Positions 1 through 7,970 of a DNA stretch of 64,000 bases are shown piece by piece. Every line of letters starts with the position of its first letter. Within the stretch, counting starts at the first letter, position 1. The position numbers and the translations under genes were made by a program. The notes beneath the pieces are model-generated. The model was not told where the DNA came from. It worked only from the letters and a program-made list of their open reading frames with translations, and did not search any database. Source of the DNA: DATGPD01 sp031423015 (GTDB lineage Bacteria > Planctomycetota > UBA1135 > UBA2386); contig JANPER010000039.1 of the NCBI GenBank assembly GCA_031423015.1, positions 30,270 through 94,269 on the forward strand, given 5' to 3'.

Positions 1-1132
1 CCTTCGCCATCACCGGGATCGCCTGCAGGTTGGCGAACGACGGGGCACGCTCGTGGATGCGCACTGGGCGCCCGCTGCCGTCGCTCACCACGAAGAACCC
101 CAGCTCGCCACGCGGCGACTCGACGCCGACGTAGGCCTCGCCGGGCGGTGGCCGCAGACCCTCGGTGTAGAGCTTGAAGTGGTGGATCAACGCCTCCATC
201 GAGTGTTGCAGCTCGCGCCGTGGCGGCGGCATCACCTTGCGATCGCTGGTGCGCACCTCGCCGCCCGGCATGCGATCGAGCGCTTGCCGAACGATCTTGA
301 TGCTCTCGCGCATCTCGAGCAGGCGCACCAGATAGCGCGCGTAGCAGTCGCCTTCGGTGCGCGTCGGCACCGCAAACTCGTAGGTCTCGTAGCCGCAGTA
401 GGGGTGCGCCCTGCGCAAGTCGTGCGCGATCCCGCTGGCGCGCAGCAACGGCCCGGTCACGCCAAGCGCGTAGGCATCGGCGACCGCGAGCTTGCCCACG
501 CCTTGCGTGCGTTCCTTGAAGATCGAGTTGTGCGTCAGCAGGTCTTCGTATTCGTCGATGCGGCGCGGCAGCGCGTCGTTGAACTTGCGCGTCTTCTGCA
601 GCCATTCTTCCGGCATGTCGTCGGCGAGGCCGCCCGGCCGGATGAACGACGTCATCATGCGCTGGCCGGTCAACTCTTCGAACAGGTCCAGCAGTTCTTC
701 GCGCTCGCGGAACGCGTACAAGAACGTGCTCATGGCGCCCAGATCGAGGGCGGCGGTGCCGAGCCACACCAGGTGCGAATTGATGCGGGTCAGTTCGGCC
801 AGCAAAACCCGGCCGACGGTGGCGCGCTCGGGGATCGGGCAGCCAAACAACTTCTCCAGTGCCAGCGCGTAGGCCAGGTTGTTGCCCAGCGGGTTCAAGT
901 AGTCCATGCGGTCGGTCATGGCGACCGCGTGCATGTAGTTGCGGCTCTCCATGCTCTTCTCGATGCCGGTGTGCAGGTAGCCAATCACCGGCCGACACTC
1001 GACCACGGTCTCGCCGTCGAGTTCCAGTTCCAAGCGCAGCACGCCGTGCGTGGAGGGGTGCTGCGGGCCCATGTTGATGCGCAGCGTTTGGCGGGGGGCG
1101 GCGTCCGGCACCTTGGCGTCCAGCGTGGTCAT
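1..1132 (-). CDS. nuoD: NADH-quinone oxidoreductase subunit D (partial, C-terminus off window)
   Basis: Peripheral-arm subunit of proton-pumping complex I that helps shape the quinone site at the cytoplasmic face of the membrane. About 377 codons are visible from the ATG at 1132; the gene leaves the window on the left, so the last ~30-50 residues of a usual 400-430 aa protein are missing. Visible family motifs are GPQHPSTHG near residue 22, GYLHTGIEK near residue 50 and FIRPGG around residue 160. It follows nuoC on the same strand with a 17-nt gap, so it is the fourth gene of a nuoABCD operon that presumably continues to nuoE and beyond. Only the start is inferred; the family assignment is secure. 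Confidence 0.95.
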   Translation of the reverse strand, partial: MTTLDAKVPDAAPRQTLRINMGPQHPSTHGVLRLELELDGETVVECRPVIGYLHTGIEKSMESRNYMHAVAMTDRMDYLNPLGNNLAYALALEKLFGCPIPERATVGRVLLAELTRINSHLVWLGTAALDLGAMSTFLYAFREREELLDLFEELTGQRMMTSFIRPGGLADDMPEEWLQKTRKFNDALPRRIDEYEDLLTHNSIFKERTQGVGKLAVADAYALGVTGPLLRASGIAHDLRRAHPYCGYETYEFAVPTRTEGDCYARYLVRLLEMRESIKIVRQALDRMPGGEVRTSDRKVMPPPRRELQHSMEALIHHFKLYTEGLRPPPGEAYVGVESPRGELGFFVVSDGSGRPVRIHERAPSFANLQAIPVMAK

Positions 1133-1149
1133 GGCGTGGATCTGGGAAT

Positions 1150-1620
1150 TCAGGTGCCGTAGACGTCGCGGGTCACGGTGAAGTCGACTGGTTCACCGCC
1201 GAGCGGCTCGTCGCGCCGCAACGGATGGCCTTGCCAGTCGTCGGGCAGCAGCAGGCGCGTGAGGTTGGGATGCCCGACGAAGCGAACGCCGAACAGGTCG
1301 AAGACCTCGCGCTCGTAGAAGTCGGCGCCGGCGAACTGCGCGGTGATGCTGGGTGCGTCCCCGTTGGTGCGCGCCTTGAGGCGGAACCAGCGCTTGCCGG
1401 TCGAGGTGTAGAACAGGTAGTTCAGCTCGAAGCGATCGTCGCGCGTCGGGTCGTCGACTGCGGTCAGATCGAGGAAGCGATCGACGCCAGCGCGTTGCAG
1501 CAGAGTGACCGCATCGCCGATCATTCCGGCGCTGACGCGCCAGAACACGGTGCCGTCCTTGGTCTGGCCCAAGTCAGCGCCGGGGTGCGCGGCCGCGATG
1601 TGTTCTTCCAACGTCGTCAT
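1150..1620 (-). CDS. nuoC: NADH-quinone oxidoreductase subunit C
   Basis: 156-aa 30-kDa-type subunit of the complex I peripheral arm, bridging NuoB and NuoD. The C-terminal half carries the signature EREVFDLFGVRFVGHP followed by LLLPDDWQGHPLRRDEP, diagnostic for NuoC. The ATG at 1620 overlaps the nuoB stop by 4 nt (ATGA), which fixes the start and indicates translational coupling. A longer open frame continues upstream, but it only runs antisense-like through nuoB and is not needed. It is a stand-alone NuoC, not a NuoCD fusion, because nuoD follows as a separate gene. Confidence 0.95.
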   Translation of the reverse strand: MTTLEEHIAAAHPGADLGQTKDGTVFWRVSAGMIGDAVTLLQRAGVDRFLDLTAVDDPTRDDRFELNYLFYTSTGKRWFRLKARTNGDAPSITAQFAGADFYEREVFDLFGVRFVGHPNLTRLLLPDDWQGHPLRRDEPLGGEPVDFTVTRDVYGT

Positions 1621-2123
1621 GACCGTCGGTGCCCCATGCCGATGCGTTGCTGCAGCTTGATGATGCCGTCGATCAGCGCCTCCGGCCGCGGCGGGCAGCC
1701 GGGCACGTACACGTCGACGGGCACGATCTTGTCGACCCCCTGAATGATCGCGTAGTTGTTGAACACCCCGCCGCACGCCGCGCAATCGCCCATCGCGATC
1801 ACCCACTTGGGAGAAGGCATCTGGTCGTAGATCTCGCGCAGAACTGGCGCCATCTTCTGCGCCACCCGTCCAGACACGATGAGCAAGTCGGCTTGTCGCG
1901 GCGACGCGCGGTACAGCTCCATGCCGAAGCGCGCGAGGTCGTACTTGCTGGCAGCGCTCGCCATCATCTCGATGGCGCAGCAGGCCAGGCCGAAGGTCGC
2001 CGGCCACAGCGACTTTTCGCGGCTCCAGTCCTGGAGGCGCGACAGTGCCCAGGCGGCGGCACCATCTTTGGTGTCGCGTTCGCCGTCGCGCACGATTGGC
2101 GGCAGGTCAGATGGCGCGCTCAT
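1617..2123 (-). CDS. nuoB: NADH-quinone oxidoreductase subunit B
   Basis: 168-aa iron-sulfur subunit that carries cluster N2, the last electron donor before quinone. Cluster-ligand motifs are visible: LACCAIEMM near residue 40, MGDCAACGG around residue 105 and VPGCPPRPEA around residue 135. The start is taken at the ATG giving MSAPSDLPP; another in-frame ATG at 2138 would add five residues (MPAEA). It is separated from nuoA by a few dozen bases containing a tandem 15-bp duplication. The stop overlaps the nuoC start (ATGA). Confidence 0.93.
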   Translation of the reverse strand: MSAPSDLPPIVRDGERDTKDGAAAWALSRLQDWSREKSLWPATFGLACCAIEMMASAASKYDLARFGMELYRASPRQADLLIVSGRVAQKMAPVLREIYDQMPSPKWVIAMGDCAACGGVFNNYAIIQGVDKIVPVDVYVPGCPPRPEALIDGIIKLQQRIGMGHRRS

Positions 2124-2145
2124 GGCTTCGGCTGGCATCGCGTTC

Positions 2146-2175
2146 CCATCACTTCCACACCCATCACTTCCACAC
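2146..2175. repeat. Tandem 15-bp duplication at the nuoA stop codon
   Basis: The unit CCATCACTTCCACAC occurs twice head to tail (2146-2160 and 2161-2175). The right-hand unit contains the nuoA stop codon and last codons (Val-Trp-Lys-stop), so the left-hand unit repeats the gene end inside the nuoA-nuoB spacer. Most simply this is a replication-slippage duplication that lengthened the spacer. Confidence 0.9.
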
Positions 2176-2517
2176 CAGCGCGCCGCGGCTGCGCGCATAC
2201 AGATAGCCAGCGCCGAGGACGACGAAGAACGATGCCATGGCCCACAGCCCCGGTGCACCGAGTTCGCGCAGCACCACCGCCCACGGGTAGAAGAACAATG
2301 CCTCGACGTCGAAGATCAGGAACAGCATGCCGACCAGCGCGAAGCGCACCGGCCAGCGCGTCTCGCTGCTGAACGGCTCCGAGACGCCGCACTCGTAGGG
2401 CCGTGCCTTGGCCTCGCTCGGCTTGCGCGGCGACAGCCGCCCGGTGAGCAGCACGATGGTCGACACGAGGGCGAGTGCCATACCGATGTGCAGGAACAGA
2501 GAGAGTTGATCGGACAC
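2164..2517 (-). CDS. nuoA: NADH-quinone oxidoreductase subunit A
   Basis: 117-aa membrane subunit of complex I with three predicted transmembrane helices, at the junction of membrane and peripheral arms. The loop motif YECGVSEP and the helix motif FLIFDVEALFFYPWA are characteristic of NuoA. A GTG at 2517 is chosen because it precedes the first hydrophobic helix (QLSLFLHIGMALALV); starting at the ATG at 2481 would cut into that helix. This is the first gene of the nuo operon, so the operon promoter should lie in the ~480-nt non-coding stretch to its right. Confidence 0.9.
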   Translation of the reverse strand: MSDQLSLFLHIGMALALVSTIVLLTGRLSPRKPSEAKARPYECGVSEPFSSETRWPVRFALVGMLFLIFDVEALFFYPWAVVLRELGAPGLWAMASFFVVLGAGYLYARSRGALVWK

Positions 2518-2997
2518 GGATGACGACGAGACGAGCGCGGATGGTAGCCAGGCGGAGCGACGGGCACGAGCGCGCGGCAACCGAAACGCGCGTCGTTGGG
2601 TCGTTCGTACGCCCGTCGCTTGCCACCTTGTTGAAGCCCATCGGCGCGCGCGAATTACAGGGCCACGCCGTTCAGTGGCAATCTTGCCAATAGCCGGCGA
2701 CCGACCAAACTGGCGGCGGGGCTCCAAGGGTCTGGTCAAGACCGTGTGGGGCCGTTCGCAATGTTGGGCGGCAAGGACCACGCCGGCGCGCAGGTCATCA
2801 CGCTCGCCGCGACGCAGCTGGCGCTCCTGGTGGTCGCTATCCTCGGTGCGCGTGCCGAGTCGGACAACGTCGCCGCCCGACTGGGTTGGCGCGGTTCCGG
2901 CCTGCCGGCTTCGACGATTGCGCTGGCTATGCTCGGCACGTTGCGCGAGCGAGCCACGGCAGAGAGTCCCTGGTCGGGTCCCGAGTAGTATGAGCGC
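2518..2997. other. Intergenic region upstream of nuoA; possible decayed membrane-protein fragment
   Basis: About 480 nt between the divergent nuoA and PIN-toxin genes. It must contain the nuo operon promoter, but no convincing -35/-10 pair is visible. On the plus strand an open frame at 2746-2988 encodes about 80 residues with one hydrophobic stretch (TLAATQLALLVVAILGARA) that faintly resembles the N-terminal region of CPBP-type membrane proteases. It has no downstream conserved motifs and could be chance or a remnant. Confidence 0.3.
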
Positions 2998-3470
2998 GTG
3001 GCAGCTCTCGTCTACATCGAGACGTCCGTCGTCAGTTACCTCACGGCACGGCCAAGTCTGACTTGGTAACTGCGGCACGTCAGCAGATCACTGCAGAGTG
3101 GTGGAGTGCTCGTCGGCCGCGCTTCTCCGTTCGAGTCTCGGAAATCGTCGTTCGCGAGGCACGAACCGGAGATGGCGAGGCAGTTCAACGTAGGTTGAAT
3201 GCTCTTGACGGGATACCGCTGCTTGCGCTCACCGCCGATGTACTGCAGCTGGCCAGCTACCTGATCGATTGCGGTGCGGTGCCGACCGTGGCAAGCGTGG
3301 ACGCCGCCCACATCTCGGTGGCAACCGTTCATGGCGCCGAGTTCCTGCTCACTTGGAACTGCCGCCACATCGCCAATGCCGAAATGCGACAGCGCATCGA
3401 GGAGGCTTGCCGCCACCGAGGCTATGAACCCCCGGTACTTTGCACTCCCGAGGAACTCATGGGAAGCTAG
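2998..3470 (+). pseudogene. PIN-domain (VapC-like) toxin, frameshifted
   Basis: Type II toxin-antitoxin RNase-fold gene interrupted by a single-base frameshift. The first 20 residues, from the GTG at 2998 (LVYIETSVVSYLTARPS), are in one frame. The rest (LVTAARQQITAEWW ... GIPLLALTADVLQLA ... VASVDAAHISVATVHG ... LLTWNCRHIANAEM ... EPPVLCTPEELMG) lies in another, beginning at 3060. Inserting one base near 3058-3059 would restore an Arg-Asp as expected for the family and give a ~157-aa PIN protein. PIN metallo-RNases cleave RNA and are neutralised by a partner; here the small gene at 3476 follows after 5 nt. A sequencing error cannot be excluded, but the window has many similar lesions nearby. 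Confidence 0.75.
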
Positions 3471-3475
3471 CTGCC

Positions 3476-3655
3476 ATGCGACAAGACGAGATCATCGACG
3501 AGGTTCGTGCTGCCCGCGCAAAACTGCTCGAGGAGTGCGGTGGCGATCTCGCCCTGCTGTTCGCTCGACTCCAGGAGCTCGAGGCCAAGGAGGGGCGCCA
3601 AGTCGTCGTCGGCAAGCCGAGACGAGTTATGCGGCCGAAGAATGATGTCGCGTGA
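3476..3655 (+). CDS. Small antitoxin-like partner of the PIN toxin
   Basis: 59-aa acidic/basic helical protein starting MRQDEIIDEVRAARAKLLEE and ending in a basic tail. Short proteins of this form (EIxxEVRxARxxLxxxxGxDLxxLFxxLQxxE...) commonly sit next to this subfamily of PIN-domain genes, so a toxin-neutralising role is the best guess. It starts 5 nt after the PIN gene, the reverse of the usual antitoxin-first order. The frame is intact although the toxin frame is broken. No DNA-binding motif is evident; the assignment rests on context and general resemblance. Confidence 0.6.
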   Translation: MRQDEIIDEVRAARAKLLEECGGDLALLFARLQELEAKEGRQVVVGKPRRVMRPKNDVA

Positions 3656-3929
3656 ACAAGCGCCGCACCCCGTTCGCATTGCCTCCCCCGCGCGGTGAAA
3701 GTTGGGCCGGATCCGTCCCGGTCGCCCTTTCTTGCCGCCGATGACGACGTGGGGCGCATCGACCTTCAACGCAGCCGGGGCGAGACGGCAGCCCTCGCGC
3801 TCGACCTTGGCGTTCACCTTGGCAACCAACCGTTCCGTCGCCGCGAAGTCCACCGCGCCGAGCCCCCTGAACGAAGCGCAACTCGGGACCGAAGCAGAAG
3901 GCAGGGGTTCCTCGAGTTCTTCGCAGGTG

Positions 3930-4806
3930 GCAAGCGCGGGTTCGCGCGCTCGCGGACCGAACGTGCGAGGATCGAGGAGCCGAGGCCGGCGACCGCGAGC
4001 ACGAGCGGCAGCGCGATGGCGTTGCCGCGCGAGGCGGCGTCGATGGCAGGCCCGGTGGCAGCAATCGCGATCGCCGCGACGATGGCGTCGACGTTGCTCT
4101 CGAAGATGTCCGCTCCCATGCCCGCGACATCGCCGACGTTGTCGGCGATCGTGGCCGGATTGCGGGGATCGTCCTCGGGAATGCCGGCCTCGACCTTGCC
4201 AACGAGATCGGCGCCGACATCGGCCGCCTTCGTGTAGATGCCGCCGCCGACGCGCGCGAACAGGGCGATCGAGCTGGCGCCCATCGCGTAGCTGCTGGCG
4301 ACTTCGCTGAACGGCACGAACGCGTGCAGCTCCGTGGAAGCCAGGTTCGCCATCAGCAGGGCCAGGACACCGAGGCCGAGCAGACCGAGCGCCGCGACGG
4401 CGAGCCCCATGACGGCACCACCCTGGAAGGCGACCAGCAGTGCCTGCCTGCGTCCGCCGCTCCGCGCGGCTTCGGTCGTGCGCACGTTCGCGCGCGTCGC
4501 CGCCTGCATGCCGAGGAAGCCAGCCACGATCGAGCACACGCCCCCGAACACGAACGAAACACCGCTGCGCCAGCCGATCGTCCAGCCCAGCAGGCCGGCG
4601 ACGACCAGCATGATCGGCAGCAGCACGAGGTATTGGCGCTTCAGGAACGTCATCGAGCCGCTGGCGATCAGGTCGCCGATCGCGCGCGCCTTCTCGTCGC
4701 CGGCGGGATGCCGCGACATCTGCCAGTAGACGATCAGTGCCGCCGCGAGGCCGGCGATGGCGACGATCGGGATGTACGGAACGAGCTCGAGCCCGGCAGG
4801 GTGGGG
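3930..4806 (-). pseudogene. hppA: H+-translocating pyrophosphatase, truncated N-terminal fragment
   Basis: About 290 residues of a membrane-bound proton-pumping pyrophosphatase (normally ~680-800 aa). The N-terminal membrane segment (LVPYIPIVAIAGLAAALIVYW), a second and third helix, and the catalytic loop GGGIYTKAADVGADLVGKVE followed by DDPRNPATIADNVGD are clear. Homology stops near 3930, before the remaining helices and the C-terminal catalytic lysine/aspartate motifs. No ATG, GTG or TTG start is evident at the 5' end near 4806. Both ends therefore appear broken and the product cannot pump protons. The ~270 nt between it and the antitoxin gene at 3655 is not recognisable. Confidence 0.85.
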
Positions 4807-4920
4807 TACGGAGGGGGTCCGGAGGGTGGGGGACGAAGTGGGGGAAGAGAAGTAGAGGCGCGGAGCCGCAAAGCAAGTGCTTAGGCAGCCCAGTGATGCA
4901 ATCGACCGGCGCTCCCTGGC

Positions 4921-5133
4921 ACGGCCGCCACAGGCGTCGCCTTATCGAGTGCGGCGTACTACGACTACGAGCCGACCTGGGTCAACCTGAACGTCCGGTC
5001 GACACCGATCCAGGGCATCCCGATCACGATCGACGTGACCGACAACGACGACCGCAAGGACGGCTCGACCAACTTCCGGCGCACGTTCGCGGCGCAACAG
5101 GGCTACCAGTTGACGGCGCCCTTTCTCTATCGG
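4921..5133 (+). pseudogene. Remnant of a secreted repeat protein
   Basis: An uninterrupted frame reads YEPTWVNLNVRSTPIQGIPI then TIDVTDNDDRKDGSTNFRRTF and LTAPFLYR. This resembles an Ig-like segment found in secreted planctomycete and other bacterial proteins (STPIxGxxITVxxxDNxGxGxGTTNFxRTF...xLTAP). No start, signal peptide or rest of a protein is present, and the frame runs directly into the CBS-domain gene, so it is read as a fragment left by deletion. Recognition is by eye only. Confidence 0.4.
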
Positions 5134-5202
5134 CCCATGGTGCCCACGGGGTTGCGCCAACAGCGGCGAAGGTGGATGGTAGGCGCGCAACGAGGCCTCG
5201 TC

Positions 5203-5637
5203 ATGCTCACAGTCCACAGCATCCTGAAACACAAGGGTCGTGCGATCTATCAAGTCGGCCCTGACTCGACGGTCTACGACGCGTTGCGCGCCATGGCGGA
5301 GCATAATTGCGGCGCCCTTCTGGTGATCGAAGGCCGGCGCGCCATCGGCATCCTGTCGGAGCGGGACTACGCGCGCAAGGTCGTGCTGTTGGGCAAGCTG
5401 TCCAAGGAGACCCCGGTGCGCGAGATCATGGAGCAGAACGTGATCAGGGTGCCGATCGATGCCAGCGTCGCGACCTGCATGCAGATCATGACCGAGAGCC
5501 GCAGCCGCCACTTGGTGGTCAGCGAGGGCGGTGAAGTCGTGGGTGTGATCTCGATCGGCGACGTGGTGAAGGCGGTGATCGACGAACAGACCTTCACGAT
5601 CAAGCAGCTCGAGACTTACATCAGCGGGTCGGCATGA
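5203..5637 (+). CDS. CBS-domain pair protein
   Basis: 144-aa soluble protein made of two consecutive CBS domains (about residues 8-65 and 72-132), a module that binds adenosyl ligands and senses energy state. Recognisable blocks are DSTVYDALRAMAEHNCGALL, GILSERDYARKV, VREIMEQNVIRVPIDASV and GVISIGDVVKAVIDEQ. The length and lack of any other domain match the stand-alone two-CBS family, whose targets are generally unknown. The ATG at 5203 is chosen as the first Met before the first domain; the open frame continues upstream through a remnant of another gene. No obvious operon partner. Confidence 0.88.
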   Translation: MLTVHSILKHKGRAIYQVGPDSTVYDALRAMAEHNCGALLVIEGRRAIGILSERDYARKVVLLGKLSKETPVREIMEQNVIRVPIDASVATCMQIMTESRSRHLVVSEGGEVVGVISIGDVVKAVIDEQTFTIKQLETYISGSA

Positions 5638-5726
5638 GGTGAGTGGCGGATCGGTCGCCATGGCTTGCTCCGGCAAGAGCCACATTTCCTGTAACGGACC
5701 GGCATGCTCGTGCCAGACCAAGCAGC

Positions 5727-7680
5727 GTGATCCGCTCGCCGCAAGATCGTCTGTTCGCGCGCTTCTGTCGCACCGGCGACCCGCGCGCGCTGGCCAGGCT
5801 GTTCGACGCCACGGCGCCCGAACTGTGGCGCGTGGCGGCCTACTTCCTGCGCGACGAGAACTTGGTGGCGGACGCGGTGCAGGGCACGTTCTTGAAGGCG
5901 GTGGAGAACGCGAGCACGTGGGACAGCGCGCGGCCCGTGCTGCCGTGGCTGATCGGCATCTTGACCAATGAAGTCCGCACGTTGCGCGTGCGCCTGCACC
6001 GCGCGCTGGCGCACCTGCGTCGGTTGCTGCCGGCGGGGTTCGCGGCCGGCGGCGTGCTGTTGGCGCACGCTTCGGCCGCGCCGCTCGCGGCGATGCGTCG
6101 CGTGGTGCTGGCGCGTGCGCCGGCGATGCCAGTGGCGATGGCCGCCGGCGCTGGTCTGGTGGGAATCACGTTGCTCGGAGGGCTTGCCATGAAGAAGACA
6201 GCGTTTGTTGGTGGGGGGTGCGGCGGTGATCGCGCTCTGCGGTTGGTTCACTTGGAGTGGGGATGCGGCGCCAGCGGAGCGCAGCGAGGTGTCGTTGCCG
6301 CCGGCGGCGATGCAGGTGGAGACGGTCGCGCTCGCGGCGACAGCGCCGGACCCTACGCCGGTTCATGACGCAACGCGCCGAACTGCCGTGCCAGCGCCAG
6401 CGAAGCCGCGCGGCACGGTACGCGTGCGCGTCGTCAACGCGGCCACCAAGCAGCCGGTGCCGCACGTGAACGTGCAGTGGATCAGTGGTCGCATGAATTG
6501 TGGCATGACCGACACCAACGGCGAGTGGGTCAAAGAGGACCGCGCGGTCCGGCCAAGATCGAGTTGCTGTATGGCCTTGGGACCAAGGCCTGTGATGTCG
6601 CCGTCAATGCCGAGACGCTGGTCGTCTTCGAGCTCGAGGCCTGGTTGAGCGTTTCCCTGCGGGTTGTCGATCGTGATCGCCGGCCGATCGCTGGTGCACG
6701 CGTGTTCGGCAATGTGCGCGAGGGCAATCTGCGCCATGAAGTCGTTGGGTCGACCGACACCGACGGCCGCTTTGTGGGCACCTCGGTGCTGCGTTCGTTC
6801 GAGTCGTGGGTCGAGGCCGACGGCTACGCGCCTTCCGAGGGCGTGTTCGCCGACAAACAGAAGCGACAGGTGCGCCGCACACTGGTGCTCGACAAGCCAG
6901 CCGGCACCCTGCGCGGTCGCGTGCTCGATGCGGCAGGTGTGCCCGTGCCAGCGACGCTGGTCGCGATCCAGCCGGTGCAACCTGGCCAGAAGCGACCGCC
7001 CAGAGCGATGCTGGCGACCACCGATGCTCAGGGCGCCTTCGAGACGCGCAGCGTGCCGTTTGGCTCGGTACACGTGTTCGCGCTTGCCGATCGGCAGTTG
7101 GATGCAGCCGGCTACTTCCTGGTCGCCAAACGGAGTGGTCGCGCTCGAATGGTCGCGAAGTGAGCCAGGAAATCGATCTGGCGGCCGGGCAGACATTTCT
7201 CTGGCAGCCAGCGTTCGAGCCGCCGGCTGAGATGACCTGCGGGTTCTCGGCCTGTTTGGCGGCGTCTACGCGGAGGTTCCTAGTCGGTCCGAGCGCGACA
7301 TGCTCGTGGTCGACCCTTGGCCCGTGGGCACCTGGGATCTGATCGTGTGGGGACCGGAAACCGCACCGGCCCGCGCCCAGGTGCACGTCGGCGCGAATGC
7401 CGCCGCCGAGATCGCGCTGGTTCTCGACACAGCATCGCCTTGCACGATCGCGTGCCCAAGCAGCAAGGAAGGCCAAGCGACCCTGACCTTCCGGCGCGCG
7501 GACGGCAGCGAACGGCTGATCATGGCGCTGCGCAACACCGGCGACGACCTCGTCGTCGGGCTCCGGCCGGGACAGTGGTTCGTCGAGCGACGTCAGCGAG
7601 GTATCGAAGCCGCCGCCGAGGTGCAGGAACTCTCGGTCGTGCCCGGCCAGGCGGCGCGCTTGACCTTCGGCAAACACTGA
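5727..7680 (+). pseudogene. ECF sigma / membrane / carboxypeptidase-regulatory-domain fusion, degenerate
   Basis: Decayed paralogue of the intact gene at 10280-13027. From the GTG at 5727, residues 5-80 are sigma-70 region 2 (ALARLFDATAPELWRVAAYF ... WLIGILTNEVR). At about 5978 it jumps in frame to the last helix of region 4 (TLRVRLHRALAHLRRLLPAG), so the linker and most of region 4 are missing. An internal ATG at 6189 begins a membrane helix (AAVIALCGWFTW), and then carboxypeptidase-regulatory-like repeats follow. Reading these needs frame changes near 6200 (six-G run), 6540, 7150 and 7225; the final in-frame piece ends at 7680. Several independent lesions make a functional product unlikely. 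Confidence 0.75.
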
Positions 7681-7806
7681 CGCGTCGAGCAGGCCATGGC
7701 CTGGCCCTGTCGCATGGTCAGGCCGCGATTGCCAAGCGCCTGCAACTTGCACCCACTGCAAAGGTTGGAACCCCGGCGAGGGAACGGCATGCTGCACATG
7801 CCGACC

Positions 7807-7869
7807 ATGAAGCCCGAAGAAGTTCTAGACCTCGTTCGCAACGGCGAAGACTCGACCGTCGAGTCCGGG
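7807..7869 (+). pseudogene. Possible N-terminal scrap of an AlbA_2/Schlafen-type protein
   Basis: Twenty-one codons read MKPEEVLDLVRNGEDSTVES, closely like the first residues of AlbA_2 (Schlafen/AAA_4) DNA-binding-domain proteins. After this the frame loses any resemblance. It lies just upstream of the ATPase gene at 7971. Short length makes this tentative. Confidence 0.3.
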
Positions 7870-7970
7870 TCGGCAGCACGTGTCGCGAAGCGAGCACTGA
7901 AGAGCTGGAACGGCTGTTGCCGGCCGCGGGCCGACTGCGGTACGGCTTCAAGCCGTTGCCAGGAGACCCG

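Noticed and set aside
53..1162. 369-codon plus-strand open frame at the left edge
   Set aside because: Antisense to nuoD; the minus strand gives a perfect NuoD translation.
6205..6215. Phase-variable G tract controlling the sigma-fusion paralogue
   Set aside because: Only six Gs and the gene carries several other lesions, so switching this tract would not restore it.
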